Positions 8,093-16,021 of a DNA stretch of 48,271 bases are shown here, piece after piece. The stretch is from Thermoleophilia bacterium (lineage in GTDB: Bacteria > Actinomycetota > Thermoleophilia > Miltoncostaeales > Miltoncostaeaceae). Position 1 is the first letter of the stretch; every line of letters begins with the position of its first letter. The position numbers were made by a program, and so were the translations under genes. The notes under the pieces were generated by a model, which saw only the letters and a program-made list of their open reading frames with translations, was not told the origin of the DNA and did not search any database. The stretch is taken from NCBI GenBank assembly GCA_020438485.1, contig JAGQUM010000021.1, positions 1 to 48,271 of the forward strand, read 5' to 3'.

Positions 8093-9622
8093 ATGACGGT
8101 TCGCTCACGCACGAGGGGTGCGCTGGCGTCCGCGGTGATCGGCGCCGCGGCCCTTGCGGTTCCGGCGATCAGTCTCGCAGAAGCGCCCGCCGACGGTCAG
8201 TCCACGACCAAGGCGTTCGACAGCCCGGCCAACCTCGGCATCGTGGTCAACGACAACGCCACGGTCACGAGCACCATCGAGGTGGAACAGGGCCAGGTCG
8301 GCGCGTTCTTGAGCGACGTCGACGTCACGACGTCCATCCCGCACACGCACTCCGGCGACCTGCGGATCCAGCTCGTCTCGCCCGGGCCGAACCCGAAGAC
8401 GATCGACCTCGTGACCCCCCGCCCGGAGGATCACGCGATCAACGCGTTCGAGGGCACGCTGTGGGACGACTCCAACCCCATCCCGGGCGCGACGTTCACG
8501 TACGACCGCACCGGCGGTTTCGTCAACGTCACGGCGCCGCAGGCCAAGCTGGCCCCGCGCGGTGGACTGGGGTCGCTCGTCGGTATCAACCCGGTCGGCG
8601 TCTGGACCCTCAAGGTCAGCGACACGGCCGCGAACGACACCGGCTACCTCAACCAGTGGTCGCTGTCGCTGACGACCCGTCCCGCGGGTCCGGCGACCTC
8701 CGACCTGAAGAACTACACGCCGGCCGCCGCCGACCAGAGCAAGCCCGTCACGAACGCGGCGCCGACGGAGATGAGTGTCAACGTCCAGGGGGCCACGGGC
8801 AAGGTGTGGGCCCTCAACGCGCTCACGCGGCTCGTGCACAACAACCCCAGCGAACTCAAGATCGAGCTGATCCACGGCGACCGCGCCGTGGTGCTGAGCG
8901 ACGGCGTGTCCGGCCCGTTCGACTTCTACAACCAGCGGCAGTTCGACGACTCCGCGGCGATGGCGCTTGCCGACAACGTGGCCCCCGGCCCGGTGATCCC
9001 GTACGCGGGCCTCGCCGCCTTCCGCGGCATGGACCCGAACGGCCTGTGGACGCTGCGGGTGACGGACTCGACCGGTGCGCTGCCCACCGGCACGTACGAC
9101 GGCACGCTGTCCAACTGGGAGCTCAACCTCCAGACGGCCGATCTCAGCGGCGCGACGAGGGTGATCTCGGTGCCCACCACGCCGATCGTGGGTCGCGGCG
9201 CGACCGTCACGACGGGCACGAACCCCACGGCTCCGGGGGCCCCCAAGGTCGTGGTGGCCCAGCCGAAGCCGAGCCTGCGGACCACCAGCACGCTGCGCTG
9301 GCGCGGCAAGAAGCTCACGGGCAAGCTCACCATCACGGGCGTCAGCCCGTCGGCGCAGCGCGTCAGCGTCAAGGCGCGCGGCGTGTCGGGCACGCTGGTG
9401 TCGAGCTACGCCAAGAGGCTCACCAAGAAGCACGGCCGCAGGAAGGCGCTCGTCATGGCGCGCAAGCGGGTGATCGCGTCTCGCACGGTCGCCGTGAAGG
9501 CCGGCAAGGTCTCCGTCAGGATGCCGGCGGTGTTCACAAAGCGGCTCAAGAAGGGCACGTACCGGGTCGAGATCATGTCCGGCAAGACGCTGGTCTCGCG
9601 CTCCACGGTGCGGGTGCGTTAG
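8093..9622 (+). CDS. Secreted protein with two proprotein-convertase P-domains
   Basis: This 509-residue protein starts at ATG 8093, with GGAG 7 nt upstream. Residues 1-29 form a signal peptide (basic start, hydrophobic Ala-rich core, cleavage around SLAEA). Two P-domain-like jelly rolls follow: residues about 40-200, with SGDLRIQLVSPG and NPVGVWTLKVSDTAANDTG, and residues about 215-375, with SELKIELIHGDRAVVLSDG and DPNGLWTLRVTDSTG. Each ends in the family's LxxWxLxL strand. The C-terminal 110 residues are a basic beta domain (KKLTGKLTITGV). P-domains usually accompany subtilisin-like proteases, but no catalytic domain is present. It is probably an extracellular binding or structural protein; its ligand is unknown. 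It is transcribed alone and followed by two hairpins. Confidence 0.82.
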   Translation: MTVRSRTRGALASAVIGAAALAVPAISLAEAPADGQSTTKAFDSPANLGIVVNDNATVTSTIEVEQGQVGAFLSDVDVTTSIPHTHSGDLRIQLVSPGPNPKTIDLVTPRPEDHAINAFEGTLWDDSNPIPGATFTYDRTGGFVNVTAPQAKLAPRGGLGSLVGINPVGVWTLKVSDTAANDTGYLNQWSLSLTTRPAGPATSDLKNYTPAAADQSKPVTNAAPTEMSVNVQGATGKVWALNALTRLVHNNPSELKIELIHGDRAVVLSDGVSGPFDFYNQRQFDDSAAMALADNVAPGPVIPYAGLAAFRGMDPNGLWTLRVTDSTGALPTGTYDGTLSNWELNLQTADLSGATRVISVPTTPIVGRGATVTTGTNPTAPGAPKVVVAQPKPSLRTTSTLRWRGKKLTGKLTITGVSPSAQRVSVKARGVSGTLVSSYAKRLTKKHGRRKALVMARKRVIASRTVAVKAGKVSVRMPAVFTKRLKKGTYRVEIMSGKTLVSRSTVRVR

Positions 9623-9638
9623 GCCGTCGCATGTGGTG

Positions 9639-9695
9639 ACGGGGTGCGCCCGCACCCCGTGCAGGACGCCCGCCTCGCGCCCCCAACCGGGCGCG
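9639..9695 (+). terminator. Tandem GC hairpins after the P-domain gene
   Basis: ACGGGGTGCG (9639-9648) pairs with CGCACCCCGT (9651-9660), and CGCGCCC (9676-9682) pairs with GGGCGCG (9689-9695). Both lie within 75 bp of the TAG at 9622 and before the next gene. There is no U-run, so this may be a GC-type terminator or pause site of the kind often seen in Actinomycetota. Confidence 0.4.
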
Positions 9696-9735
9696 GGGCG
9701 GACCTGTGTGGAGGCAGGACGTCGAGGGGGATCCG

Positions 9736-10860
9736 GTGCCGGTCAGGGATGCGAAACACGCAGGAACCGACACGGTGCGGGCCGCGGGCCCGTCGGCGTT
9801 CGAGCTGTTGGCGGGCGCCGGCTGGGACGCGCTGGTGGCCCGCTGCGGCGTTCATGATCCGCTGCGCACCACCGCGTGGCTGCGCCTGTGGGCCGAGCGC
9901 GCGTCCGCGGGCGCGCAGCCGCGCGCCGTGGCGGTGTTGCGCGACGGGGTGCTCGTTGCCGGTGCCCCGCTGGAGGTCACCCGCCGCGGCGGTCTGCGGG
10001 TGCTGCGCCATATGGGCCAGGGCGACGCGTGGTTCCACATCGCCCCGCCCGCCGACGACGCCGGCGCTCGTGGGGACCTGCTGAGGGCCGTCGCGGCGGA
10101 GGACGCCGACATCCTGCTGCTGGACGGCCTGCCCGGCGACGATGCGACCCGCGACGTCGTGCGCGAGGCCATCCCCGGCGCAGAGATCGTGGAGGGCGAG
10201 ACGTGGCGGCTGACCACGGCATCGCCTCCGCGGTCGGTGCGCAAGCGGCGCAAGGAGGCCCGCCGCGCCGTGCGCAGGGCCGCCGACCAGGGCATCGAGC
10301 TGACCGTGCGCTGGTGGGACCGGTGGGAGGACATCGGGCCCCGCGTCCCGGAGCTGCTCGAGTTCCATCACCGCCACTTCCCGGCCGACACGCGCAACCA
10401 GCTCGCCGAGCCGGGGGCGCGGCGGGACTACGTGGCCGACGCCATCGCGGTGCTCGGCACCGAGGGTCGCGCCCGCCTGGCCGAGGTGCGGGTGGGAGAG
10501 CACGAACTGGCGGCGTGGGACCTGGCGTTCGTCGGCGACGACGGCACGGCCGTCGCGTACGCCGGCGCGTTCGACCGCTCGCGCACCGACCTGATGACGC
10601 TCGGCTGGATCTCGATGCTCGAGATGGTCGACCGGCTCACCGAGGAGGGCATCAGCACGGTCGACTTCGGCGCGGGCCCGGCGCCCTACAAGGACCTCAT
10701 CGCCGAGCCCGTTCCCACCATCCGCGTGGTGGCGCCGCTGTCGCGCCGGGGCCGGGCGGGGCTTGCGGCGAGGGGCCTCGCCGGCCGTGTGGCCGTCTGG
10801 GCGGCCTCGCGGCGGCGGGGGCGCGTCCCCGGGGACGCACGCCCCGCCGGCGACGCCTAG
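9736..10860 (+). CDS. BioF2/CelD-like GNAT-fold acyltransferase
   Basis: I chose GTG 9736 because GAGGGG lies about 6 nt upstream; a GTG at 9706 is in frame but has no clear ribosome-binding site. The protein is 374 residues and cytoplasmic. The architecture matches the Acetyltransf_6 (BioF2-like/CelD) family: an N-terminal half beginning with DPLRTTAWLRLWAERA, a central basic helix (VRKRRKEARRAVRRAADQG) and a C-terminal GNAT half with LAEVRVGEHELAAWDLAFVG, GWISMLEMVDRL and DFGAGPAPYKD. These enzymes transfer acyl or aminoacyl groups and are frequent in exopolysaccharide loci, so acylation of a sugar or lipid intermediate is likely. Donor and acceptor are unknown. The stop codon overlaps that of the convergent epimerase gene. 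Confidence 0.75.
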   Translation: MPVRDAKHAGTDTVRAAGPSAFELLAGAGWDALVARCGVHDPLRTTAWLRLWAERASAGAQPRAVAVLRDGVLVAGAPLEVTRRGGLRVLRHMGQGDAWFHIAPPADDAGARGDLLRAVAAEDADILLLDGLPGDDATRDVVREAIPGAEIVEGETWRLTTASPPRSVRKRRKEARRAVRRAADQGIELTVRWWDRWEDIGPRVPELLEFHHRHFPADTRNQLAEPGARRDYVADAIAVLGTEGRARLAEVRVGEHELAAWDLAFVGDDGTAVAYAGAFDRSRTDLMTLGWISMLEMVDRLTEEGISTVDFGAGPAPYKDLIAEPVPTIRVVAPLSRRGRAGLAARGLAGRVAVWAASRRRGRVPGDARPAGDA

Positions 10861-11822
10861 TTGCGGAAGCGCCCGGCCTCGGGGTCGGGGAACGCCCCCA
10901 CGCGGGCCTGGTCGAGCACCTGATCCAGGCCGGACGGCACGTCCCACGCGGTCTCGTAGCCCAGCTCGTCCCTGATGCGCTCGAAGCTCACCTTGTACGA
11001 CCGCGGGTCCTCGTCCACGTTGACCCACTTGCCCTCGAGCTCCGGCAGGCGCTCCTTCAGCAGGTCGAAGATCATCCGCTTGGTGTAGTTCTCGCCCGAG
11101 TTGCCCACGTTGTAGACGCGGCCAACGCTCACGTCGGGCTTGGACAGCACCAGCTGGATACCGGCCGCGGCGTCGTCCACGTGCACGTAGGGGCGCCAGA
11201 ACTGCTCGCCGTAGATCTCCAGCACGCCGTCCCGGAACGCCTCGATGGCGAACTGGTTGACGGTGAGGTCGAAGCGCATGCGGGGCGCCACGCCGTACAC
11301 GGTGGCGAAGCGGCACACCGTCGCGGGCAACTCCTTCTCGTCGAGGAGGCGCTTCTCCACGGCCACCTTCGTCTCGGCGTACAGGGAGACCGGGTTGAGC
11401 TCGCCGTCCTCGGTGACCAGCGTGTTGGAGTCCGAGACACCGTAGTTGCTGCACGTGGACACGAACACGAAGTGGCCGACCTTGTTGTCGCGGCTGGCAT
11501 CGATCAGCGCCGCGCTCGCGTCGATGTTGACGGCCCGCGTCGTGTCGGGGTCCCGGCGGCCGGCCGGGTCTCCCACGATGGCGGCGAGGTGCACCACGGC
11601 GTCTGCGCCCTTGATGAGCGGCACCAGGGCGTCCGTGTTGCGGACGTCCTCGCGCACGAGGGTGAAACGGGGGTGCTGGAGGATCTCGCGCACGCCCTCG
11701 GCACCGTGGGCCATGGCGCAGCTGTCGACACCCACGACCTCCGTATCGGGATCGTCCAGCAGACGCCGGATGAGGCTTCCCCCGACGTACCCACCCGCGC
11801 CCGTGACGACGACTTTGCCCAC
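10857..11822 (-). CDS. NAD-dependent sugar epimerase/dehydratase (extended SDR)
   Basis: The 321-residue protein starts at GTG 11822, with AAGGAG six bases upstream. The Rossmann motif TGAGGYVG is at residues 7-14, the catalytic Ser/Thr segment is STCSNYG (122-128), and the catalytic Tyr/Lys pair is in YAETK (148-152). The C-terminal half has RPYVHVDDAAAGIQLVL and YNVGNSGENYTKRMI, typical of nucleotide-sugar epimerases such as the GalE/RfbB group. It should act on an NDP-sugar in the cytoplasm and supply a precursor to the surrounding glycosyltransferases; the exact substrate cannot be read from sequence. The TAG stop overlaps the plus-strand stop of the acyltransferase gene within the palindrome CTAG (10857-10860). 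Confidence 0.88.
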   Translation of the reverse strand: MGKVVVTGAGGYVGGSLIRRLLDDPDTEVVGVDSCAMAHGAEGVREILQHPRFTLVREDVRNTDALVPLIKGADAVVHLAAIVGDPAGRRDPDTTRAVNIDASAALIDASRDNKVGHFVFVSTCSNYGVSDSNTLVTEDGELNPVSLYAETKVAVEKRLLDEKELPATVCRFATVYGVAPRMRFDLTVNQFAIEAFRDGVLEIYGEQFWRPYVHVDDAAAGIQLVLSKPDVSVGRVYNVGNSGENYTKRMIFDLLKERLPELEGKWVNVDEDPRSYKVSFERIRDELGYETAWDVPSGLDQVLDQARVGAFPDPEAGRFRN

Positions 11823-11895
11823 GCTGTCTCCTTGTCATAATCGGCACCGGCGCCGCTCCGTGCGGCCGCCGACGCCCGTGATCGGCACGCTGTTG

Positions 11896-11901
11896 AGTGT
11901 A
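11896..11901 (-). promoter_or_regulatory. Candidate -10 box (TACACT) of the epimerase gene
   Basis: On the minus strand TACACT lies about 73 nt upstream of the epimerase GTG, in the divergent gap between the epimerase and the GT4 gene. A weak -35-like TGACGT occurs 18 nt further upstream. The motif fits the TAnnnT pattern, but with one site only this is tentative. Confidence 0.3.
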
Positions 11902-11975
11902 GCCAGGGGGTCCGGCCCGACGTCACCGAACGATCGGATAGGCCGGTCCCGCCCCGTACCGCGACGAAGGCCCAG

Positions 11976-13151
11976 ATGAGCGAGCACAGCACCCCCACGC
12001 CCGCGCGCCCCCTGCGCGTCGTCATGCTGGTGGAGTCCGTGTACGGCGGAGGCGCCGAGCGGTTCACCGTGGGCCTCAGCCGGGCGCTGTCCGCCCGGGG
12101 GGAGCACGTCGTGGTGTGCGCCAGCCGCGGCGCCGGCCGCAACCGCGAGCCCATCGCGCACGAGACGGGCGTCGACGTGCTGATGCTGGGGCGGACACGC
12201 ATGGTGTCCCCCGTCGCGTGGGCCCGGCTGGTGCGCTACCTGCGCCGCCACAGGGTGGACGTGCTGCACTCCCACATGTACGGCTCCAACGTGTGGGCGC
12301 CGATCCTCGGCCGGCTCGGGGGCGTGCCGGTGGTCGTCGCCACGGAGCACTCCTGGACGTACGAGGGACAACGGATACGCAAGCTTCTGGACCGCTTCTG
12401 GGTCGGGCGCGGTGTGGACGCGTTCGTGGCCGTCTCGCCCGAGGACGCCCGTCGGATGGCCGAGATCGAGAAGGTGCCCGCGGGAAAGATCCGCATGATC
12501 CCCACCGGCCTGCTGCGCGACCCCGACGACCTGGCCTCGGCCCCGGCGACGGTGCGCGACGAGCTGGGGCTGGGCCGCGGCGTGCCCGTCGTCGGCGCCG
12601 TCGGGCACCTGCGCCCCATGAAGGCGATCGACGTGCTGGTCGATGCGTTCGCCCGGGTGCTCGAGCGCGTGCCGGATGCCCACCTGATCATCGCCGGCGA
12701 CGGCCCGCTGCGGCCGGACATCGAGGCGCAGATCGCGGCGCTCGGAGTGGGCGCGCGCGTCCACCTGCTGGGCGTGCGCGAGGACGTCCCCGCGGTGCTG
12801 GCGTCCTCCGACGTCGTCGCCATGCCGTCCGACTCGGAGGGCAGCCCCATCGCGCTGATCGAGGCGATGACCGCCGGCCGGGCGGTGGTGGCCACGCGCG
12901 TCGGCGGCGTCCCGGCGATCCTCGACGAGGGACGCTGCGGGGTGCTGGTGCCGCCACGCGACCCCGCGGCGCTGGCCGACGCCGTCGAGTCCTTGCTGGC
13001 CGACCCGCAGCGCGCGGCGCGGCTCGGGCGGGTGGCCGCCACGCGCGCGCGCGGCGAGTACGGGATCGCCCACATCGCCGGGCGTTGGAGCGACCTTTAC
13101 CGCGAGCTTTACTCGACCGTCGGGGGGGGACGGCAGCGTGGCAACCGTTAG
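11976..13151 (+). CDS. GT4-family glycosyltransferase
   Basis: This 391-residue GT-B enzyme starts at ATG 11976, with GAAGG upstream. The N-terminal donor/acceptor cleft begins VVMLVESVYGGGAERF, a GT4 hallmark Gly-rich loop, followed by HSHMYGSN. The C-terminal nucleotide-sugar domain has LIIAGDGPLRPDIE, the E-x7-E region in PSDSEGSPIALIEAM and TRVGGVPAIL. It should transfer a sugar from an NDP donor to a lipid-linked glycan on the inner face of the membrane. It is the first gene of a short plus-strand group. Its TAG stop overlaps a TAGAAT box that may drive the next small gene. Confidence 0.88.
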   Translation: MSEHSTPTPARPLRVVMLVESVYGGGAERFTVGLSRALSARGEHVVVCASRGAGRNREPIAHETGVDVLMLGRTRMVSPVAWARLVRYLRRHRVDVLHSHMYGSNVWAPILGRLGGVPVVVATEHSWTYEGQRIRKLLDRFWVGRGVDAFVAVSPEDARRMAEIEKVPAGKIRMIPTGLLRDPDDLASAPATVRDELGLGRGVPVVGAVGHLRPMKAIDVLVDAFARVLERVPDAHLIIAGDGPLRPDIEAQIAALGVGARVHLLGVREDVPAVLASSDVVAMPSDSEGSPIALIEAMTAGRAVVATRVGGVPAILDEGRCGVLVPPRDPAALADAVESLLADPQRAARLGRVAATRARGEYGIAHIAGRWSDLYRELYSTVGGGRQRGNR

Positions 13152-13154
13152 AAT
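13149..13154 (+). promoter_or_regulatory. Candidate -10 box TAGAAT overlapping a stop codon
   Basis: TAGAAT fits the TAnnnT consensus and sits 7 nt before the ATG at 13162, the spacing expected for a leaderless transcript. Its TAG is also the stop codon of the preceding GT4 gene. There is no ribosome-binding site for the downstream gene, which agrees with leaderless initiation. Confidence 0.4.
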
Positions 13155-13161
13155 CCTCCGC

Positions 13162-13356
13162 ATGGCCTCGGCGCGCCGCATCACCGCCCTGTGCGTGGGG
13201 ATCCTCGCCCTCGGGACGTCGCTGGCGGCGGCCCAGGAACTGCCCCCCACGCCCGATCCGGTCCCCGCGGCCCCGGCACCCAGGCCCCGCCCGGCGCCGG
13301 CACCCGCGCCCGCCCCGGCACCCGCGCCCGACCCCGTGCCGGGCGGCACCGGCTGA
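13162..13356 (+). CDS. Small secreted Pro/Ala-rich peptide
   Basis: This 64-residue product starts at ATG 13162; an in-frame GTG at 13138 lies inside the previous gene. Residues 1-23 are a clear signal peptide (MASARRITALCVG, then a hydrophobic stretch, cleavage around LAAAQE). The mature part, about 40 residues, is almost entirely Pro and Ala with Asp and Arg, including five consecutive AP/PA dipeptides. Such low-complexity tails act as extended wall-spanning spacers or stay disordered; no function can be assigned. Supporting evidence is the signal peptide, a TAGAAT box upstream and the snug fit between two genes. High GC makes Pro/Ala-rich frames common, so confidence is moderate. Confidence 0.55.
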   Translation: MASARRITALCVGILALGTSLAAAQELPPTPDPVPAAPAPRPRPAPAPAPAPAPAPDPVPGGTG

Positions 13357-13372
13357 CGCCGCACGGCCCGCG

Positions 13373-14995
13373 GTGACCTGGTTCGAGCGGGCCGCCCGCT
13401 CGCCCGCGGGGATGGCGGCCGTTGCTGCGGTCCTGGCTGCCGCGACACACGCGTGCGGGCCGCCCGGCGGCGACGAGGCCGCCCACCTCTACCTGACCGC
13501 GTTCTGGCGCGAGCACGGCTGGCTGGCATGGGACAACCTGTGGTACTCGGGCCGGTACGCGCTGGTGAACTACAGCCTGGCGTACCACCCGCTGGCCGCG
13601 CTGGCGGGTCCCGTGGCCGTCACCGCCGCATCGGCGGGCCTCGCGGCCTGGGGGTTCGCCGTACTGGTGCGGCGCCGCTGGCCGCTGGCGGGACCCTGGC
13701 CGGCGGCGGCGTTCGCGCTGCTGACCCCGCTGGCCGTCGTGGCGGGGACGTACCCCTTCACCCTGGGCCTGGCGTTCGCCCTCGTCGCCCTCGTGGCCGC
13801 CGGCGCCGGGCGCCCCTGGGCGGGGCTGGCCGCGGCGGGCGCCGCGATGGCCGCAAGCCCCCTGGCGCTCGTGTTCCTGCTGCTGGCGGCGGCGGCGGCC
13901 GTCGCGGCGCGGCCGGCCCGCGCGCACACACGGGCCGGCGCCATCACGGCCGCGGGGCTCGGGGCGCTGGTGGTCGCGCAACTGGTGAGCATGCGGGCGT
14001 TCCCGGCGCCCTCGGCCCGCTACCCGTTCGACCCCAAGGATGCGGCGGCCATCGCGGTGTTCTGCGCCGCGGGTCTCGCCATGACGTGGCGCGCGCCCGC
14101 CGCCCGCGACCTGCGGGCGTTCTTCGGCGTGTACGCCGCGGCCACGGCGGGCTCCCTGGTGGTGCCCACTGGTGTCGGCGGCAACATGGTGCGCGTGACG
14201 CTGGTGGCGGGGCTGCCCCTGATGCTGGTGGCCGCGTCCTTCGCCGGCCGGCGGCTGCTGCCCGCGGCCGCCGTGGCGTGCGCCGCCGCGCTGGTGTGGC
14301 AGTTGATCCCCGCGTGGACGGGCGGGCGGGCCGCGGAGGAGGCCCGGGCGCCGAACGCGGCGTTCTGGGCCCCCGTGGAGGCCTACTGGTCTGCCCACGG
14401 CGACCCCGCCCACCGGGCGCACGTGGTCGCCACCGCGGACAACTGGGAGGCGTGGCACGTGGCGCGGCGCGGCATCCCCCTGACGCGCGGATGGTTCCGC
14501 CAGGACGACTTCCCCGTCAACGACACGCTCTACGACGACCCCCTGGCCGCCGGCGCCTACCTGACGTGGCTGCGTGACGTCGCCGCGAAGTACGTGTTCC
14601 TGCCGGACGACCCGCGGGACTACACCGGCCAGCGCGAGGCGCGCCTCCTGGCGACGGGGGCCCTGCCCGAGGTGGCGCGCCTGCCGGGATGGACGGTCTA
14701 CGCCGTCCCCGGAGCGGCGCCGATCGCGACGCCGACGCCCGCCGCGCGCGTGGTGCGGGTGACGTCCGCGCACGTCGTGGTGCGCGTCTCCCGAGCGGGC
14801 ACGTACCGGCTGCGGATGCGCTACTCGCCGTACCTGGTGGCGGGACCGGGCACGTGCGTGTCGCCGCGCGAGCCGTGGGGGGTGGACCTGCGCGTCGACG
14901 CGCCCGGGACGGTCGATGTGGCGTTCGACCCCACGCCCCGGCGCGTGTGGGACGTGTTGAGGGGACGCCACACGGCGTGCCCGCCGCGCCTGTAG
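13373..14995 (+). CDS. Polytopic GT-C-like membrane protein
   Basis: I start this 540-residue protein at GTG 13373, 16 bp after the previous stop. The frame is open far upstream, but that part is antisense-like and lacks hydrophobic segments. There is one N-terminal helix, then a first loop with GGDEAAHLY followed by AWDNLWYSGRYALVNYS, resembling the acidic loop-1 motif of GT-C transferases. About nine further hydrophobic segments extend to residue 330, and a C-terminal soluble domain follows (about 335-540; NDTLYDDPLAAGAYLTWLRD, PGWTVYAVP). The layout fits a transferase using polyprenyl-phosphate-linked sugars on the outer face, but no close family is recognised. It could also be an uncharacterised membrane protein of the PTPS-related group. 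Confidence 0.7.
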   Translation: MTWFERAARSPAGMAAVAAVLAAATHACGPPGGDEAAHLYLTAFWREHGWLAWDNLWYSGRYALVNYSLAYHPLAALAGPVAVTAASAGLAAWGFAVLVRRRWPLAGPWPAAAFALLTPLAVVAGTYPFTLGLAFALVALVAAGAGRPWAGLAAAGAAMAASPLALVFLLLAAAAAVAARPARAHTRAGAITAAGLGALVVAQLVSMRAFPAPSARYPFDPKDAAAIAVFCAAGLAMTWRAPAARDLRAFFGVYAAATAGSLVVPTGVGGNMVRVTLVAGLPLMLVAASFAGRRLLPAAAVACAAALVWQLIPAWTGGRAAEEARAPNAAFWAPVEAYWSAHGDPAHRAHVVATADNWEAWHVARRGIPLTRGWFRQDDFPVNDTLYDDPLAAGAYLTWLRDVAAKYVFLPDDPRDYTGQREARLLATGALPEVARLPGWTVYAVPGAAPIATPTPAARVVRVTSAHVVVRVSRAGTYRLRMRYSPYLVAGPGTCVSPREPWGVDLRVDAPGTVDVAFDPTPRRVWDVLRGRHTACPPRL

Positions 14996-15005
14996 AACCC
15001 AGCCG

Positions 15006-15938
15006 ATGGCGAACGACGGGATCATCCGGGTGGCGACGTGGAACGTGTTCCACCTCATGGACCAGTCGCTGGGGCGGCCCGGGCTACGCGCCGGTATGCG
15101 CCGCGGGCACCGGCGCGTAGGTGACCTGGTGCACCTCAACCGGCGCCACGTGCGCCCGGCGTCGATGGTGCTGGGGCGACTGGACGCCGACGTGGCGCTG
15201 CTGCAGGAGATCTCGCCGCGCGACGTGCCGCGCCTGGGGAGGGCGGTGGGCGCCCACGGCGCGTGGGCCACCCGCACGGGGCCGCTGGTGGGGCCCGCGT
15301 GGCTGCGTGATGCCGTCGGCGCCTGGAACCCCGACCTGGTGGGCACGCACGAGGGGAACGCCAACGCCATCCTGGTGGGCTCGAGGATGCGCCTGCGGCG
15401 CGGGACCGGACGGGGGCTGCGCCTCAACGCCTGGCGGCACGTCTGGGAGGCGTGGCACGACCCGGGCACCGACCTGACGTTCGGGGGCTTCAAGCGCTGG
15501 CTGGGCGAGGCACGCTTCGCCGTCGCCGGGCGCGTCGCTCCGGGCGACGGGTACCCCGACGTGACCGTCGTCAGCCTGCACCTGCACAACGCCCGTGGGG
15601 ACGCCGAGCGATCGCACGAGATCGGGAGGCTGGTCGGGGCACTAAAGGGGGTGGAGGGGCCCCTGATCGTGGGCGGCGACTTCAACATGCCGCCGTCGTC
15701 GCCGCACATGGCGCGGTTAGCCGAGGTGGGCCTGACGGACGACTCCGACGACCCGTCCGCAGGCATCGACCGCATCTTCACGCGCGGCCTCGACGTGGTG
15801 GAGCCGTCCCGCCGGCTGCCGCCGTCCGCCCGCGAGGTCGAATGGACCGGGCGACGGGGATCCGGCCGGGTGCGGGTGTCCGACCACGACGTCGTGACGG
15901 CGACGTTCCGGGTGCCGCGCACTCCGGGCGAGGCGTAA
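15006..15938 (+). CDS. Endonuclease/exonuclease/phosphatase (EEP) family hydrolase
   Basis: This 310-residue protein starts at ATG 15006, 10 bp after the previous stop. All EEP signatures are present in order: RVATWNVF (Asn13), LLQEI (metal-binding Glu68), SLHLHNARGD, GGDFNMPP (catalytic Asp and Asn), GIDRIF, and SDHDVV near the C-terminus. The fold cleaves phosphodiesters or phosphomonoesters in nucleic acids, inositol phosphates, sphingomyelin or nucleotidyl groups. No signal peptide or membrane helix is visible, so it is probably cytoplasmic. In this context a phospholipid or sugar-phosphate substrate is possible but unproven. It is the last gene of the plus-strand group, and the next gene is convergent 83 bp away. 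Confidence 0.82.
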   Translation: MANDGIIRVATWNVFHLMDQSLGRPGLRAGMRRGHRRVGDLVHLNRRHVRPASMVLGRLDADVALLQEISPRDVPRLGRAVGAHGAWATRTGPLVGPAWLRDAVGAWNPDLVGTHEGNANAILVGSRMRLRRGTGRGLRLNAWRHVWEAWHDPGTDLTFGGFKRWLGEARFAVAGRVAPGDGYPDVTVVSLHLHNARGDAERSHEIGRLVGALKGVEGPLIVGGDFNMPPSSPHMARLAEVGLTDDSDDPSAGIDRIFTRGLDVVEPSRRLPPSAREVEWTGRRGSGRVRVSDHDVVTATFRVPRTPGEA

Positions 15939-16021
15939 GCGACCACGCCCCGGTACCACCGCCGGACCGCCGTCGGAACTCCGCCCGCCAGGCGCGTCCA
16001 CGGCCCACCGGGTCACCACAC

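Noticed and set aside
6502-9639. A 1045-codon plus-strand open frame spanning the co-polymerase antisense, the intergenic gap and the P-domain gene
   Set aside because: It crosses a promoter region and two genes in another frame with low-complexity Arg/Gly/His composition; the P-domain gene has a ribosome-binding site and a signal peptide in a different frame.
9706-9735. GTG 9706 as start of the acyltransferase
   Set aside because: It lacks a ribosome-binding site; GTG 9736 has GAGGGG at suitable spacing.
13290-13350. Short tandem repeat of CCGGCACCCGCGCC type
   Set aside because: It is the coding sequence for the Ala/Pro alternation of the small secreted peptide and is not an independent repeat element.
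15939-16021. A bidirectional terminator between convergent genes
   Set aside because: No convincing inverted repeat was found in these 83 bases; only short GC matches are present.
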